64,000 nucleotides of DNA from Noviherbaspirillum aerium (GCF_008929045.1 NZ_VFAH01000011.1:1-64000); one strand, 5' to 3'; shown: positions 55,035 through 64,000, numbered from the stretch's first letter. Notes: generated from the sequence alone by a model not told the origin. Translations and numbers: made by a program.

Positions 55035-55880
55035 TCAGGGCAGCAGCACCGACAATTCCTGCGCGCCCTTCAGCAGCACGGGAAGGAATTCCTCGTTCAT
55101 CTTCCTTGCGCTCACGCGCGTGGCCTGCGCGCCGATGTTCAATGCCGCAATGACGTTGCCCGAAGCGCCGCGCACCGGAACGGCGATCGAGCGCAGGCCG
55201 ATTTCCAGTTCTTCCTCCACCAGTGCAAATCCGGTGCCTTGCACCCTGGACAGGATCTCGCGCAGGCGGGCCTCGGAAACGATGGTCTTGTCGGTAAAGG
55301 CTTTCAGTTCGACCCGGGCGAAGTAGGAGGCCAGCTCCTCTTCGCTCAAATGGGCGAGCAGGACCCTGCCCAGCGAGGTGCAGTACGCGGGCAGGCGGCT
55401 GCCGGTATTGAGTGCCACCGACATGATGCGCGAGGTCGCCGAGCGGGATACATAGAGCACCTCCTGCTCATCGAGCACCGCGAGCGAACAGGATTCGTTG
55501 AGGGTGCGGCTGATGGCGTTGAGCGTGGGCTGCGCCGATACCGTCAGCGGCGTCGAGGACAGATAGGAATAGCCCAGGGTCAGAATCTTTGGCTTGAGGG
55601 AAAAGTTGTTGGCTTCGGAGTCGACGTAGCCCAATTGCTTCAGGGTAAACAGGCAGCGCCGCACCGCCGCGCGCGGAATGCCGGTGCGGTGGCTGATCTG
55701 CGCAATCGTCAGGCTGCGCCGCTGATCGCTGAATGCGCGGATCACCGCCAGGCCGCGCGCGAGCGAAGTCATGAAGCTGGGATCGGTCAGCGCATCGATT
55801 TCTTCCGCAATGGTCAGGGCTTTCTTGTCTTCAGCCAGGGCGGCTTGGGCGGCCTTGGATGTCTTGGTTTCGGTTTCCAT
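55035..55880 (-). CDS. pcaR: IclR-family regulator of the beta-ketoadipate genes (PcaR type)
   Basis: A 281-residue IclR regulator. The winged helix-turn-helix is SLARGLAVIRAFSDQRRSLTIAQISHRTGIPRAAVRRCLFTLKQLGYVDSE (about 38-90), followed by the IclR effector domain (about 100-275) with CSLAVLDEQEVLYVSRS, TSLGRVLLAHLSEEEL and FALVEEELEIGLRSIAVPVRGASGNVIAALNIG. It looks most like the PcaR/PcaU/PobR branch. It is divergent from pcaI across 210 bases containing GTTCG-N5-CGAAC palindromes like the known PcaR box, so it should control pcaIJFBDC and itself, with beta-ketoadipate as the likely effector (known for PcaR of pseudomonads; inferred here). Confidence 0.9.
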   Translation of the reverse strand: METETKTSKAAQAALAEDKKALTIAEEIDALTDPSFMTSLARGLAVIRAFSDQRRSLTIAQISHRTGIPRAAVRRCLFTLKQLGYVDSEANNFSLKPKILTLGYSYLSSTPLTVSAQPTLNAISRTLNESCSLAVLDEQEVLYVSRSATSRIMSVALNTGSRLPAYCTSLGRVLLAHLSEEELASYFARVELKAFTDKTIVSEARLREILSRVQGTGFALVEEELEIGLRSIAVPVRGASGNVIAALNIGAQATRVSARKMNEEFLPVLLKGAQELSVLLP

Positions 55881-55921
55881 CAGCGTTCCCTGATCTTGTC
55901 GTGCCGCATCGCGTCACGGGT

Positions 55922-55942
55922 TGTGTTCGGCCACCGAACACA
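55922..55942. promoter_or_regulatory. PcaR-type operator 1
   Basis: A 21-base perfect palindrome, 9 bases per arm (TGTGTTCGG and CCGAACACA) with a 3-base centre. It contains GTTCG-N5-CGAAC at 55925-55939. It lies about 42 bases upstream of the pcaR start and about 16 bases before the -35 box of the presumed pcaI promoter. Confidence 0.8.
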
Positions 55943-55957
55943 TTCGCAGCCAGTGCC

Positions 55958-55985
55958 TTGACGCTCCGGAAACGGGCTGGATAAA
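55958..55985 (+). promoter_or_regulatory. Probable pcaIJFBDC promoter
   Basis: TTGACG (55958-55963) and GATAAA (55980-55985) are separated by 16 bases. Transcription would begin near 55992, about 100 bases before the pcaI start. Operator 1 would then be centred near -60. Confidence 0.5.
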
Positions 55986-55994
55986 CTGCCAATG

Positions 55995-56029
55995 TGTTCT
56001 ATAAACAGACATTAGTTCGTTTATCGAAC
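55995..56029. promoter_or_regulatory. PcaR-type operators 2 and 3
   Basis: TGTT-CTATA-AACA (55995-56007) and GTTCG-TTTAT-CGAAC (56015-56029) are two palindromes whose centres are 21 bases apart, two helical turns. The second has the same GTTCG-N5-CGAAC layout as the operator at 55925-55939 and extends to TTCGTT...AACGAA. They lie just downstream of the presumed start of transcription. Confidence 0.75.
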
Positions 56030-56090
56030 GAAGTCAATCGGGCAATGTTGCCGGCAATTCGCGAAGGCAACCGCTTTTCAGGACTCCAAC

Positions 56091-56762
56091 GTGATCAATA
56101 AAATCTCCGAATCCCTGCAGGCCGCCGTCAGCGACATCCACGACGGGGCGACTGTCATGATCGGCGGCTTCGGCAATGCCGGCATGCCGTCGGCGCTGAT
56201 CGACGCGCTGCTGGAACAGGGCGCGCGCGGCCTCACCATCGTCAACAACAATGCCGGCAACGGCGATACCGGCCTGGCGGCACTGCTCAAGGCAAAACGG
56301 GTGCGGAAGATCATCTGTTCCTTCCCGCGCCAGGTCGATTCCCATCATTTCGATGCGCTCTACCGCGCCGGTGAAATCGAACTGGAACTCACGCCGCAAG
56401 GCAATCTCGCCGAACGCATCCGCGCCGCCGGCGCCGGCATCGGCGGATTCTTTTCCCCGACCGGCTTCGGCACGCTGCTGGCCGAAGGCAAGGAAACCCG
56501 CGTCATCAATGGCCGCAACTATGTGTTCGAAACGCCGATCCATGCCGACTTCGCGCTGATCAAGGCATTGCGCGGCGACCGCTGGGGTAACCTGGTGTAC
56601 CGCAAGACCGCCCGCAACTTCGGCCCGGTAATGGCCATGGCCGCCAAGTGCACGATTGCACAGGTGGTGGAAGTGGTCGAACTCGGCGAACTCGATCCGG
56701 AAGCGATCGTGACACCCGGCATTTTTGTTCAACGCGTAGTACTCGAAGGGAAACAGGCATGA
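56091..56762 (+). CDS. pcaI: 3-oxoadipate CoA-transferase subunit A
   Basis: A 223-residue alpha subunit of succinyl-CoA:3-oxoadipate CoA-transferase, which makes 3-oxoadipyl-CoA. Motifs: DGATVMIGGFGNAGMPSALIDALLEQGARGLTIVNNNAGNGDTGLAALLKAKRVRKIICSFPRQ and the later NLAERIRAAGAGIGGFFSPTGFGTLLAEGKETR, both typical of CoA-transferase subunit A. The start is GTG, with AGGA upstream. Its stop overlaps the start of pcaJ in ATGA. It is the first gene of the row and directly under the operators. Succinyl-CoA is the CoA donor in this family (known, not visible). Confidence 0.96.
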   Translation: MINKISESLQAAVSDIHDGATVMIGGFGNAGMPSALIDALLEQGARGLTIVNNNAGNGDTGLAALLKAKRVRKIICSFPRQVDSHHFDALYRAGEIELELTPQGNLAERIRAAGAGIGGFFSPTGFGTLLAEGKETRVINGRNYVFETPIHADFALIKALRGDRWGNLVYRKTARNFGPVMAMAAKCTIAQVVEVVELGELDPEAIVTPGIFVQRVVLEGKQA

Positions 56763-57403
56763 AGCGAATGACGCGAGACCAGATGGCCGCGCGCGTGGCC
56801 AGGGACATCCCGGAAGGGGCGTATGTGAATCTCGGCATCGGCCTGCCCACCATGGTGGCCAACCACCTGCCGAAGGAACGCGAGATTTTCCTGCACAGCG
56901 AAAACGGCCTGCTCGGCATGGGCCCGGCGCCGGCCGCCGGCGAAGAAGATGAAGACCTGATCAATGCGGGCAAGCAGCCGGTGACGCTGCTGACCGGCGG
57001 CGCCTATTTTCATCACGCCGATTCGTTTGCGATGATGCGCGGCGGCCATCTCGATATCTGCGTGCTCGGGGCCTTCCAGGTGTCGGCTACCGGCGACCTT
57101 GCCAACTGGCATACCGGCGCTCCTGACGCGATTCCCGCGGTCGGCGGCGCGATGGACCTGGCGGTGGGCGCCAAGCAGGTATTCGTGATGATGGACCACC
57201 AGACCAAGACCGGCGAGAGCAAGATCGTTGCACAGTGCGGCTATCCGCTTACCGGGATCGGATGCGTCAACCGCATCTATACTGACCTTGCGGTCATCGA
57301 TGTCACGCCGGAGGGACTGGCGGTGCGCGAGATGATCGCGGATATCAGCTTTGAAGAGTTGCAGCGCATCACCGGCGTGCCGCTGAAGCACCTGCCTTAT
57401 TGA
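56759..57403 (+). CDS. pcaJ: 3-oxoadipate CoA-transferase subunit B
   Basis: A 214-residue beta subunit. The catalytic Glu is in the motif FLHSENGLLGMGP (Glu near residue 48), and the N-terminus MAARVARDIPEGAYVNLGIGLPTMVANHLP and C-terminal EMIADISFEELQRITGVPL are typical. It acts with PcaI as an alpha/beta complex. Its start ATG lies within the last bases of pcaI (ATGA overlap), so the two subunits are translationally coupled for equal amounts. Confidence 0.97.
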   Translation: MKRMTRDQMAARVARDIPEGAYVNLGIGLPTMVANHLPKEREIFLHSENGLLGMGPAPAAGEEDEDLINAGKQPVTLLTGGAYFHHADSFAMMRGGHLDICVLGAFQVSATGDLANWHTGAPDAIPAVGGAMDLAVGAKQVFVMMDHQTKTGESKIVAQCGYPLTGIGCVNRIYTDLAVIDVTPEGLAVREMIADISFEELQRITGVPLKHLPY

Positions 57404-57428
57404 ACATTCATCCATGACGGAGACACCC

Positions 57429-58631
<1,203 letters not shown>

Positions 58632-58689
58632 GTCCTTCCCGGAGTTCCGGGAGTATGCTGCGTTCATTGACAACACGCCATCGGCCATC

Positions 58690-60063
58690 ATGACGTTCTC
58701 TCCACTCGCGAGTCTCACCGGCTCCATGTTTTCCACCGCTGAAATGCAGCAGGTGTTCAGCGCGCAGGCCTGCGTCCAGGGCATGCTGGATTTCGAGGCG
58801 GCGCTGGCGCGCGCCGAAGCCCATATCGGCGTGATACCCGCCTCGGCTGTCGAGCCGATCCGGCAGGCTTGCATCAGCGGCAGGCTCGATCTGCCGGCGC
58901 TGGCCGATGCGGCCGCCGCCGCCGGCAATCTTGCCATTCCGCTGGTCAAGCAGCTGACCGCGGCGGTGGCGAAAGAAGACAAGGAAGCAGCGAAATACGT
59001 GCACTGGGGCGCAACCAGCCAGGACGCGATCGATACCGGCATGGTGCTGCAGCTGCGCCGCGCGCTGGACCTGATCGACGCCGACCTGGTGGCGCTGGCG
59101 GCAGTGCTGGCGCAACTGGTCGAGCGCCACGCGGATACGGTAATGATAGGCCGCACCTGGATGCAGCATGCGCTGCCGGTCACCTTCGGCCTGAAGGCGG
59201 CCGGCTGGCTGGATGCGGTGCTGCGCCATCAGGAGCGCCTGCAGGCCTTGCGTCCCCGCGTGCTGGCGCTGCAGTTCGGCGGCGCCGCCGGAACGCTGGC
59301 CAGCCTCGGCGACAAGGGCCTGCAGGCGGCACAGGCGCTGGCCGATGAATTGCAGCTGCAGCTGCCGGATACGCCCTGGCATACCGGGCGCGACCGCATG
59401 GCGGAAGTCGCCGCGGCGCTCGGCATGCTGACCGGTACGCTCGGCAAGATCGCGCGCGATCTGTCGCTGCAGATGCAGACGGAAGCCGCCGAGCTCGGCG
59501 AACCGGCAGGACCGGGGAGGGGAGGTTCTTCCACCATGCCGCACAAGCGCAATCCGGTCGGCTGCGCCGCGGTGCTGGCCTGCGCCGCGCGGGTGCCGGC
59601 GCTGGTTGCCACCATGCTTTCGGGCATGGTGCAGGAACACGAGCGCGCGCTTGGCGGCTGGCAGGCCGAATGGGATACGCTGCCCGAGATCACGCAGCTC
59701 GCCGCAGGGGCGCTGCGGCAGATGCAGCAGGTCCTTGCCGGGTTGCATGTCGACGCCGCGCGCATGCGCGCCAACGTCGACACCACGCAGGGCCTGATCA
59801 TGGCCGAAGCGGTGATGCTGGCGCTCGGCGCGAAAATGGGTCGCCTGCAGGCGCATCATCTGGTGGAGGATGCCTGCCGGCGCGCCGTGGCATCGGGCAT
59901 GCATCTGCGCGAGGTGCTGGCGCAGGATGCCGCCGTAAGCGCCGAACTGGGCGCCGAACACATCGACAGGCTGCTCGATCCCGCGAATTACCTTGGCCAG
60001 GCCCGGGTCTTCGGCGAGCGGGTATTGCAAACATGGCGTGGCCGGCGCGACCGTAGCCATTGA
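58690..60063 (+). CDS. pcaB: 3-carboxy-cis,cis-muconate cycloisomerase
   Basis: A 457-residue member of the fumarase/adenylosuccinate-lyase superfamily. The signature is GSSTMPHKRNPVGCAAVLA, and the N-terminus FSPLASLTGSMFSTAEMQQVFSAQACVQGMLDFEAALARAEA and KYVHWGATSQDAIDTGMVLQL are typical of PcaB. It lactonises carboxymuconate (from protocatechuate ring cleavage) to 4-carboxymuconolactone. It lies 58 bases after pcaF. The MPHKRNP form, rather than MPGKVNP as in fumarase, separates it from the fumC of this window. Confidence 0.96.
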   Translation: MTFSPLASLTGSMFSTAEMQQVFSAQACVQGMLDFEAALARAEAHIGVIPASAVEPIRQACISGRLDLPALADAAAAAGNLAIPLVKQLTAAVAKEDKEAAKYVHWGATSQDAIDTGMVLQLRRALDLIDADLVALAAVLAQLVERHADTVMIGRTWMQHALPVTFGLKAAGWLDAVLRHQERLQALRPRVLALQFGGAAGTLASLGDKGLQAAQALADELQLQLPDTPWHTGRDRMAEVAAALGMLTGTLGKIARDLSLQMQTEAAELGEPAGPGRGGSSTMPHKRNPVGCAAVLACAARVPALVATMLSGMVQEHERALGGWQAEWDTLPEITQLAAGALRQMQQVLAGLHVDAARMRANVDTTQGLIMAEAVMLALGAKMGRLQAHHLVEDACRRAVASGMHLREVLAQDAAVSAELGAEHIDRLLDPANYLGQARVFGERVLQTWRGRRDRSH

Positions 60064-60127
60064 TCCGGCCCGACATGTTTTCGGGCCACATCCATAGACA
60101 TTCAAGCAGTTAAGGAGACCAACACAC

Positions 60128-60925
60128 ATGCCGCATATCGATTGCAACGGAAACCGCCTCCATTACCAGGTGGAAGGCAAGGAAGGAGCGCCATGGCTGG
60201 TGCTGTCGAACTCTCTCGGCACCACGCTGGACATGTGGCGGCCGCAGATGGAAGAGCTGGCGAAACACTTCCGCGTGCTGCGCTATGACACCCGCGGACA
60301 CGGCGGGTCGGGCGTGCCGGCCGGCCCCTACACCGTCGCCCAGCTCGGCGAAGACGTGGTCGCGCTGCTGGATGCGCTCAAGATCGAGCGCGCCCATTTC
60401 TGCGGGCTGTCGATGGGCGGCATGACCGGCATGTGGCTGGGCGTCCATGCGCCGCAGCGCATCGACCGCCTTGTCCTGTGCAATACCTCGGCCCTGATCG
60501 GCCCGGCGGAGGTGTGGAATGCACGCATCGCCAAGGTTGATGCCGAGGGCATGGCTTCCATCGTGCCGGCGGTGATCGACCGCTGGTTCACTTCCGCTTA
60601 CCAGCAGCGCGCGCCGCAGGAAGTGGCCGTGGTGCGCGACATGCTGCTGTACACGCCTTCCGCCGGCTATACCGCCAATTGCGCGGCCGTGCGCGACATG
60701 GACCAGCGCGCCGACGTCGCCGGCATCCAGGCGCCGACGCTGGTGATCGCCGGCACCCACGACCTGGCCACGCCCGCCAGGGATGGCAAAGCCGTCGCCG
60801 ACAGCATTGCCGGCGCACGCTACGTGGAACTGGATGCGGCGCATCTCTCCAACTGGGAACAGGCGGAAAGCTTCACCCGCACGCTGGTCGATTTTCTGCT
60901 GCAGGAAAAAGGAAAGGGAGCCTGA
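60128..60925 (+). CDS. pcaD: 3-oxoadipate enol-lactonase
   Basis: A 265-residue alpha/beta hydrolase. The nucleophile elbow is FCGLSMGGMTGMWL (Ser 95), with an acidic residue in IAGTHDLATP and the His in DAAHLSNWEQ, completing the triad. The oxyanion part is NSLGTTLDMW. PcaD hydrolyses 3-oxoadipate enol-lactone to 3-oxoadipate, the substrate of PcaIJ. GGAG before the ATG is the ribosome binding site. It ends one base before pcaC. Confidence 0.96.
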   Translation: MPHIDCNGNRLHYQVEGKEGAPWLVLSNSLGTTLDMWRPQMEELAKHFRVLRYDTRGHGGSGVPAGPYTVAQLGEDVVALLDALKIERAHFCGLSMGGMTGMWLGVHAPQRIDRLVLCNTSALIGPAEVWNARIAKVDAEGMASIVPAVIDRWFTSAYQQRAPQEVAVVRDMLLYTPSAGYTANCAAVRDMDQRADVAGIQAPTLVIAGTHDLATPARDGKAVADSIAGARYVELDAAHLSNWEQAESFTRTLVDFLLQEKGKGA

Positions 60926-60926
60926 C

Positions 60927-61325
60927 ATGGATGATCGCGAACGCCACGCCAAGGGCATGGAAGTGCGCCGGGCGGTATTGGGCAGCGCCCATGTCGACCG
61001 CGCCCAGGCCAACATCAATGCATTGAACGGCGAATTCCAGGACCTGATCACCCGCTATGCCTGGGGCGAGATATGGACCCGCCCCGGTCTGCCGCGCCAT
61101 ACGCGCAGCCTGCTGACCATCATGGCCATGGTGGCGCTGAACCGCGAGGAAGAACTGAAGCTGCACCTGCGCGCCGCCGCCAACAACGGCGTCACGCGCG
61201 ACGAGATCAAGGAAGTGCTGCTGCAGGCGGCGATCTACTGCGGCGTGCCGGCGGCCAATTCCGCATTCCATATGGCGCAGGAAGTGTTCCGGCAGATGGA
61301 TGAGGCGAAAGTGGACGGGAGCTGA
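60927..61325 (+). CDS. pcaC: 4-carboxymuconolactone decarboxylase
   Basis: A 132-residue protein of the carboxymuconolactone decarboxylase family, an AhpD-like helical fold. Typical parts are RHAKGMEVRRAVLGSAHVDRAQANINALNGEFQDLITRYAWGEIWTRPGLPRHTRSLLTIMAMVALNREEELKLHLRAAANNGVTRDEIKEVLLQAAIYCGVPAANSAFHMAQEVF. It decarboxylates 4-carboxymuconolactone to the enol-lactone used by PcaD. It starts one base after the pcaD stop (TGACATG), with GGGAG upstream. Here pcaC is a separate gene, not fused to pcaD as in some actinobacteria. Confidence 0.97.
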   Translation: MDDRERHAKGMEVRRAVLGSAHVDRAQANINALNGEFQDLITRYAWGEIWTRPGLPRHTRSLLTIMAMVALNREEELKLHLRAAANNGVTRDEIKEVLLQAAIYCGVPAANSAFHMAQEVFRQMDEAKVDGS

Positions 61326-61463
61326 GTTTCAAGTAGACGGTTGGTAAGAAGTCAGCTAAGCATCTATAAGGTTTTGCGCCGGTAATGACATCGTTTCCCC
61401 TTCAAGGGAAGGGAGAACAAGCCTGTACAGCTTACATTTCAAATAAACAAAACGGAGACAAGC

Positions 61464-61499
61464 ATGCAGCACACCGGACATCCAGGGTGGCAGCCATGA
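61464..61499 (+). CDS. Possible 11-codon leader peptide coupled to livH
   Basis: An ATG at 61464 has GGAG seven or so bases upstream (ACGGAGACAAGC), the best ribosome binding site of the intergenic region. It opens an 11-codon frame MQHTGHPGWQP that ends in TGA at 61497-61499, which overlaps the permease ATG at 61496-61498. The arrangement looks made for translational coupling. It may instead be a remnant of a lost longer gene, or the frame of an alternative, unproven start. Confidence 0.45.
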   Translation: MQHTGHPGWQP

Positions 61500-62362
61500 T
61501 AGGCAATTTCATCGGCGTGCTCTTCGATGGCATTGCCTACGGCAGCCTCCTGTTCCTCATCAGCGTCGGCCTGTCGGTCACGATGGGCCTGATGAACTTC
61601 GTCAATCTTGCTCACGGCGCCTTCGCCATGCTCGGCGGCTATGTCAGCGTCACGCTGATGATGCGCATGGGCTTTCCCTTCCTGCTGTCGCTGCCGGTGG
61701 CCTTCCTCGCCAGCGCCGCCGTCGGCTTCGTGCTCGAACGCACCCTCTATCGCCGGCTCTACAAGGCCAGCCATCTCGACCAGGTGCTGTTTTCCATCGG
61801 CCTGACCTTCATGGCGGTCGCCGGAGCGACCTATGTGTTCGGACCGCAGCAGCAGCCGGTGGCATTGCCGGACTGGCTGCGCGGACAGGTGTCGGTGCTC
61901 GGTCTCGACCTCGGCGCCTACCGGCTGTTCATGATCGCGGTGGTCATCGCCATCACGCTGGCGCTGGGCTACCTGATCGAGCGCACCCGCTTCGGCGCGC
62001 AGATCCGCGCCTCGGTCGACAACCAGGTCGCTTCCGCCGGCCTGGGCATCAACGTCAACCGGGTGTTCAGCCTGACGTTCGCGCTCGGTTCCGGCCTGGC
62101 AGGACTGGGCGGCGGACTCGGCATCGATGTGCTCGGGCTCGATCCGACTTTCCCGATCAAGTACATGGTGTACTTCCTGCTGGTGGTCGCCGTCGGCGGC
62201 GCCGGCACCATCAAGGGGCCGCTGCTGGCCGCGCTAATCCTGGGCGTGTTCGATGTGGCCGGAAAATACTATGTGCCGGCGGTCGGCGCCTTCGTGATCT
62301 ATGCATTGATGGTGATCCTGCTGCTCCTGTTTCCCACCGGCCTGCTCGGGAGGCGTTCATGA
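61496..62362 (+). CDS. livH: Branched-chain amino acid-type ABC transporter permease (LivH)
   Basis: A 288-residue inner-membrane protein with about eight hydrophobic segments. The LivH pattern is clear: NFIGVLFDGIAYGSLLFLISVGLSVTMGLMNFVNLAHGAFAMLGGYVSVTLM, RTRFGAQIRASVDNQVASAGLGINVNRVFSLTFALGSGLAGLGGGLGI and VVGGAGTIKGPLLAALILGVFDVAGKYYVPAVGAFVIYALMV. It is one half of the membrane channel of a high-affinity importer. In pca neighbourhoods such transporters often import aromatic acids, which is inference here. No binding-protein gene precedes it. The stop overlaps the next start (ATGA). Confidence 0.94.
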   Translation: MIGNFIGVLFDGIAYGSLLFLISVGLSVTMGLMNFVNLAHGAFAMLGGYVSVTLMMRMGFPFLLSLPVAFLASAAVGFVLERTLYRRLYKASHLDQVLFSIGLTFMAVAGATYVFGPQQQPVALPDWLRGQVSVLGLDLGAYRLFMIAVVIAITLALGYLIERTRFGAQIRASVDNQVASAGLGINVNRVFSLTFALGSGLAGLGGGLGIDVLGLDPTFPIKYMVYFLLVVAVGGAGTIKGPLLAALILGVFDVAGKYYVPAVGAFVIYALMVILLLLFPTGLLGRRS

Positions 62363-63393
62363 AATCCGCAAGCGTGTCCACGCCGGCGCAAGGTGCGCCG
62401 GCCGCACCCGTGCATCCACTCCGGCATTCCCTGCCCAATGACCGCTGGAAGCCGCTGGAAATCGTGTTCTGGCTGCTGCCGATCGCCGCTTACTTCCTCT
62501 TCCCCGACTACCTGGTGCTGGCCAGCCAGATCATGATCGTCGGCCTGTTCGCGGTATCGCTCGACCTGATTCTCGGCTATGCCGGCATCGTCTCTCTAGG
62601 ACATGCCGCCTTCTTCGGACTTGGCGCCTATATCGCCGGGCTGCTGTCGGTGCACGGCTGGAGCGAGCCGATCAGCGGCCTGCTGATCGCCGCGGCGGTG
62701 GCGGGACTGCTCGGCTATCTCGTCAGTTTCCTGGTGGTGCGCGGCCAGGATCTGACGCGCCTGATGGTGACTCTCGGCGTGGGCCTGATGCTGTTCGAAG
62801 CGGCCAACAAGGCAGCCTTCATCACCGGCGGCGTCGACGGCCTGTCCGGCGTATCGATGAACAAGCTGCTCGGCGTGTTCGAGTTCGACCTGTACGGCAA
62901 GACCGCGTTCTGGTACAGCTTCGCGGTGCTGTTCATCGTCTTCGCCATCCTGCGCCGCCTGGTCAATTCGCCCTTCGGCCTGTCGCTGAAAGGCATTCGG
63001 GAAGGCGCGCGCCGCATGCCGGCCATCGGCGCCGATGTGAACAAGCGGCTCACCGTCGCCTTCACCATCGGCGCGGTGGTCGCAGGCATCGCGGGTGCGC
63101 TGCTGGCGCAGACCACGCAGTTCGTCGGCCTGGACTCGCTGAGCTTCGCCCGCTCGGCGGAACTGATGATCATGCTGGTGCTGGGCGGCACCGGCCGCCT
63201 TTACGGCGCACTGGTCGGCGCGCTGGTGTTCATGCTGGCGCAGGACTATATCGCCGGACTCAATCCTGCCTACTGGCAGTTCTGGATCGGCCTGCTGCTG
63301 ATCGTCATCGTGCTGTTCGCGCGCGGCGGCATCCTTGGCGGGGGCGAACGGCTGCTCGGCATGATCAGGCGCGGCAAGGGAGATGCGAAATGA
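62359..63393 (+). CDS. livM: Branched-chain amino acid-type ABC transporter permease (LivM)
   Basis: A 344-residue membrane protein with a hydrophilic N-terminal tail and eight to ten membrane segments. LivM motifs: SLDLILGYAGIVSLGHAAFFGLGAYIAGLL, LMVTLGVGLMLFEAANKAAFITGGVDGLSGV, SPFGLSLKGIREGARRMPAIGADVNKRLTVAFTIGAVVAGIAGALLAQTTQFV and SAELMIMLVLGGTGRLYGALVGALVFML. It pairs with LivH. Start and stop both overlap neighbouring genes by four bases, so it is part of one tight operon. Confidence 0.94.
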   Translation: MKSASVSTPAQGAPAAPVHPLRHSLPNDRWKPLEIVFWLLPIAAYFLFPDYLVLASQIMIVGLFAVSLDLILGYAGIVSLGHAAFFGLGAYIAGLLSVHGWSEPISGLLIAAAVAGLLGYLVSFLVVRGQDLTRLMVTLGVGLMLFEAANKAAFITGGVDGLSGVSMNKLLGVFEFDLYGKTAFWYSFAVLFIVFAILRRLVNSPFGLSLKGIREGARRMPAIGADVNKRLTVAFTIGAVVAGIAGALLAQTTQFVGLDSLSFARSAELMIMLVLGGTGRLYGALVGALVFMLAQDYIAGLNPAYWQFWIGLLLIVIVLFARGGILGGGERLLGMIRRGKGDAK

Positions 63394-64000
63394 ATACCAC
63401 CCTGCGTACCGAGGGCCTGTCCAAGCAATGGGGCGCCTTCAAGGCCAACAGCGATATCAGCCTGAGCTTCGCGCCGGGCGCGCGCCATGCGCTGATCGGG
63501 CCGAACGGCGCCGGCAAGACCACCTTCATCAACCTGCTCACCGGCAGCCTCGCGCCGACCTCCGGCCGCGTGTTCTTCGGCGATGACGATATCACCTCCT
63601 TGCCGCAGCATCAGCGCGTCAAGCGCGGCATGACCCGAACCTTCCAGATCAACACGCTGTTCGCCGGCCTGACGGTGCTGGAATCGGTGATGCTGGCGAT
63701 CTGCGAGCGCGAAGGCAAGCATTTCGTCTGGACCAGGACAGTCGCGCAGCAGCATGCCGAGATCGAAGAGGCGATGGCGCTGCTGGCCATGCTCAAGCTC
63801 GAGCGCGATGCCTCGACCGTGACGCGCAGCCTGCCCTACGGCAAGCAGCGGCTGGTGGAGATCGCGCTGGCGCTGGCGACGAAGCCGACGGTGCTGCTGC
63901 TCGACGAGCCGGCCGCCGGCATCCCGCAGGCGGAAAGCAAGGAATTGTTCGACGTGATCGCCAGGCTGCCGCGCGAGGTGACCATCCTGTTCATCGAACA
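63390..64000 (+). CDS. livG: Branched-chain amino acid-type ABC transporter ATP-binding protein (LivG), 3'-truncated by window end
   Basis: The first 203 residues of an ABC ATPase. Walker A is GPNGAGKTT (residues 35-43), the signature region is LPYGKQRLVEIALALATKP, where LPYGKQR replaces LSGGQQR as in many LivG proteins, and Walker B is VLLLDEPAAGI. The N-terminus LRTEGLSKQWGAFKANSDISLSFAPGARHALIGPNGAGK is typical of LivG. It starts in the last bases of livM (ATGA overlap) and runs off the right edge, where livF would be expected next. Confidence 0.95.
   Translation, partial: MNTTLRTEGLSKQWGAFKANSDISLSFAPGARHALIGPNGAGKTTFINLLTGSLAPTSGRVFFGDDDITSLPQHQRVKRGMTRTFQINTLFAGLTVLESVMLAICEREGKHFVWTRTVAQQHAEIEEAMALLAMLKLERDASTVTRSLPYGKQRLVEIALALATKPTVLLLDEPAAGIPQAESKELFDVIARLPREVTILFIE

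Overview
The window looks like the chromosome of a high-GC betaproteobacterium, most likely Burkholderiales of the Oxalobacteraceae type (Herbaspirillum/Noviherbaspirillum/Massilia-like). This rests on the protein character of RimM, DUF3579, EtfAB, the CobD-like protein and the pca genes, on the GC-rich third codon positions, and on the density of c-di-GMP proteins. No rRNA, tRNA, transposase, phage gene, CRISPR array or replication origin was seen. Taxonomy is inferred from protein character, not from a search.

Layout. 1-3.2 kb: etfB (partial), etfA and an acyl-CoA dehydrogenase that would feed electrons to ETF. 3.5-4.6 kb: two small envelope-type genes. 4.8-7.0 kb: the rpsP-rimM-trmD-rplS translation operon with a clear promoter and terminator. 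7.2-9.8 kb: Nudix CoA pyrophosphatase, CobD/CbiB-like membrane protein, DUF3579. 10.3-14.7 kb: a CHASE-PAS-GGDEF-EAL protein and fumC. 14.8-22.1 kb: a LysR regulator divergent from an acyl-CoA gene row (histidine phosphatase, SDR, PaaI-type thioesterase, acyl-CoA dehydrogenase, SDR, AMP-dependent acyl-CoA ligase). 22.3-24.8 kb: small stress-type genes and a gene-poor stretch. 25.1-29.5 kb: methyl-accepting chemotaxis protein with an FNR-like site, universal stress protein, Mut7-C protein, DUF938 methyltransferase. 29.5-32.6 kb: MASE1-PAS-GGDEF-EAL protein.

33.1-48.7 kb is the most distinctive part. A two-partner secretion transporter, a 1,814-residue exported adhesin-like protein ending in seventeen 19-residue two-cysteine repeats, and a FecR-domain protein lie in one row. 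Next to them are a GAF-fused PilB/GspE-like ATPase on the other strand and a row encoding a cyclic-nucleotide phosphodiesterase of the metallo-beta-lactamase fold, a GAF-HD-GYP c-di-GMP phosphodiesterase and a CHASE2 adenylate/guanylate cyclase. Together they resemble a surface-adhesin locus with its own second-messenger control; that functional link is inference.

48.8-54.9 kb: glycine-zipper lipoprotein, glycosyltransferase, exported intradiol-dioxygenase-like protein, HU, and a hybrid PAS/GAF histidine kinase. 55.0-64 kb: a protocatechuate-branch beta-ketoadipate cluster, pcaR divergent from pcaIJFBDC, with operator palindromes GTTCG-N5-CGAAC between them, followed by livHMG-type branched-chain/aromatic ABC transporter genes that run off the end. 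The pca enzymes take carboxymuconate to succinyl-CoA and acetyl-CoA; the ring-cleaving pcaHG genes are not in the window.
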